The notes below the pieces were generated by a model that was not told the origin of the DNA, searched no databases, and saw nothing but the letters and a program-made list of their open reading frames with translations. The position numbers and the translations under genes were made by a program. Shown one piece after another: positions 63,070-64,000 of a stretch of DNA of 64,000 nt (position 1 is the first letter of the stretch; each line of letters begins with the position of its first letter). This DNA comes from Flaccisagitta enflata (taxonomy: Eukaryota > Chaetognatha > Sagittoidea > Aphragmophora). The DNA is taken from NCBI GenBank assembly GCA_965153355.1, contig OZ231126.1, positions 35,898,001-35,962,000 on the forward strand, given 5' to 3'.

Positions 63070-64000
63070 TAAGGAAAACAAGCCCAACAGGCCAACAGTC
63101 GCGTGCTAAGTTACACAAAACTACACAACTTCATACTACACACAACTACATAACTTCATACTACATACTTAACATACTACATACTTACTACATACTTACA
63201 TACTACATACTTACATACTTACATACTTACATTATTACATACTTAACTAATTACATACTTACATATTTACATACTTACATATTTACTTACATACTTACAT
63301 ACATACTACATACTTACATACATACTACATACTTACATACTTACATACATACTACATACTTACATACTTACATACATACTTACTTACATACATACTTACT
63401 TACATACTTACTTACATACTTACATACTTACTTACATACTTACATACTTACTTACATACTTACATACATACATACTTACATACATACATACATACATACA
63501 TACTTACATACTTACATACATACATACTTACATACTTACATACTTACATATTTACATACTTACATACATACTTACTTACATACTTACTTTCATACTTACT
63601 TACATACCTACATACTTACATACTTACATACTTACCTACATACTTACATACTTACCTACATACTTACATACTTACCTACTTACATACTTACATACTTACT
63701 TACATACTTACATACTTACCTATATACTCACATACTTACGTACTTACATACTTACATTCTTACATACTTACATACTTACATACTTACATACTTACATACT
63801 TACATACTTACTTACATACATACTTACATACTTACATACTTACATACCTACATACTTACATACTTACTTACATACTTACATACATACTCTCATACTTACA
63901 TACTTACCTACTTTCATACTTACATACTTACTTACTTACATACTTACCTACACACTTACATACTTACCTGCACACTTACATACTTGCCTACATACTTACA
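63070..64000 (+). mobile_element. HEL 5' end followed by a TACATACT array, open at window end
   Basis: AAAACAAGCCCAACAGGCCA and ACAGTCGCGTGCTAAGTTAC is a recognisable HEL 5' block. It leads straight into TACACAACTTCATACTACAC and then an 850-bp (TACATACT)n-type array (units of 4 and 8 bp, ACATACTT phase) that continues past 64000. By analogy with other copies the array would be the element's internal repeat, and a GACN tract plus hairpin should lie outside the window. Confidence 0.65.

Overview
The window is eukaryotic, intron-bearing, gene-poor, repeat-rich DNA, most likely from an invertebrate animal. Evidence seen directly: very long (GA)n, (CA)n, (CAA)n, (GAT)n and (CTAT)n arrays, a consensus GT-AG intron with an AATAAA signal downstream, and dozens of small DNA-transposon derivatives. 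I see no bacterial operon, rRNA, tRNA or CRISPR array. The combination of Tc1/mariner, hAT-like and tandem-repeat-cored Helentron-like elements recalls mollusc genomes (the bivalve 'pearl' type elements), but the species cannot be fixed from this sequence.

Layout. About 1-17 kb and 49-62.4 kb are dominated by simple repeats: more than twenty (GA)n or (CT)n arrays, some fused to (CA)n. About 17-49 kb contains only one long (GA)n array (27.3 kb) and is instead packed with palindromic MITE-like elements, many with recognisable target-site duplications (TSDs): TA, 4 bp, 8 bp and 9 bp classes. Several are nested inside each other. About 62.4-64 kb is an A-rich tract followed by a TACATACT-type array that runs off the window end.

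The most abundant element is a short family, called HEL here, with more than thirty full or partial copies on both strands. Its plus form starts near AACAAGGCC, may carry a copy-specific tandem array, then a (GACN)n tetranucleotide tract, and ends in a terminal hairpin (AGTCGCGTGCACGCGACT type) followed by A-rich sequence. A second family (three copies at 33.5, 36.6 and 39.3 kb) has about 160-bp tandem units, a GACAAC-type tract and a similar terminal hairpin. Both fit the plan of non-autonomous Helentron-like elements (mini-me/MINE, DINE-1, pearl), which is inference.

Protein-coding content is thin. The best evidence is a 66-bp internal exon (25791-25856) and a phase-compatible terminal exon (28179-28241) followed by AATAAA, separated by a 2.3-kb intron filled with transposons. 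Two unrecognised ORFs (37706-38179 and 43096-43821) look like possible exons or old element coding sequence. A Tc1-like element at 57.1 kb retains only the C-terminal end of its transposase. Nearly all other open frames are translations of simple repeats.
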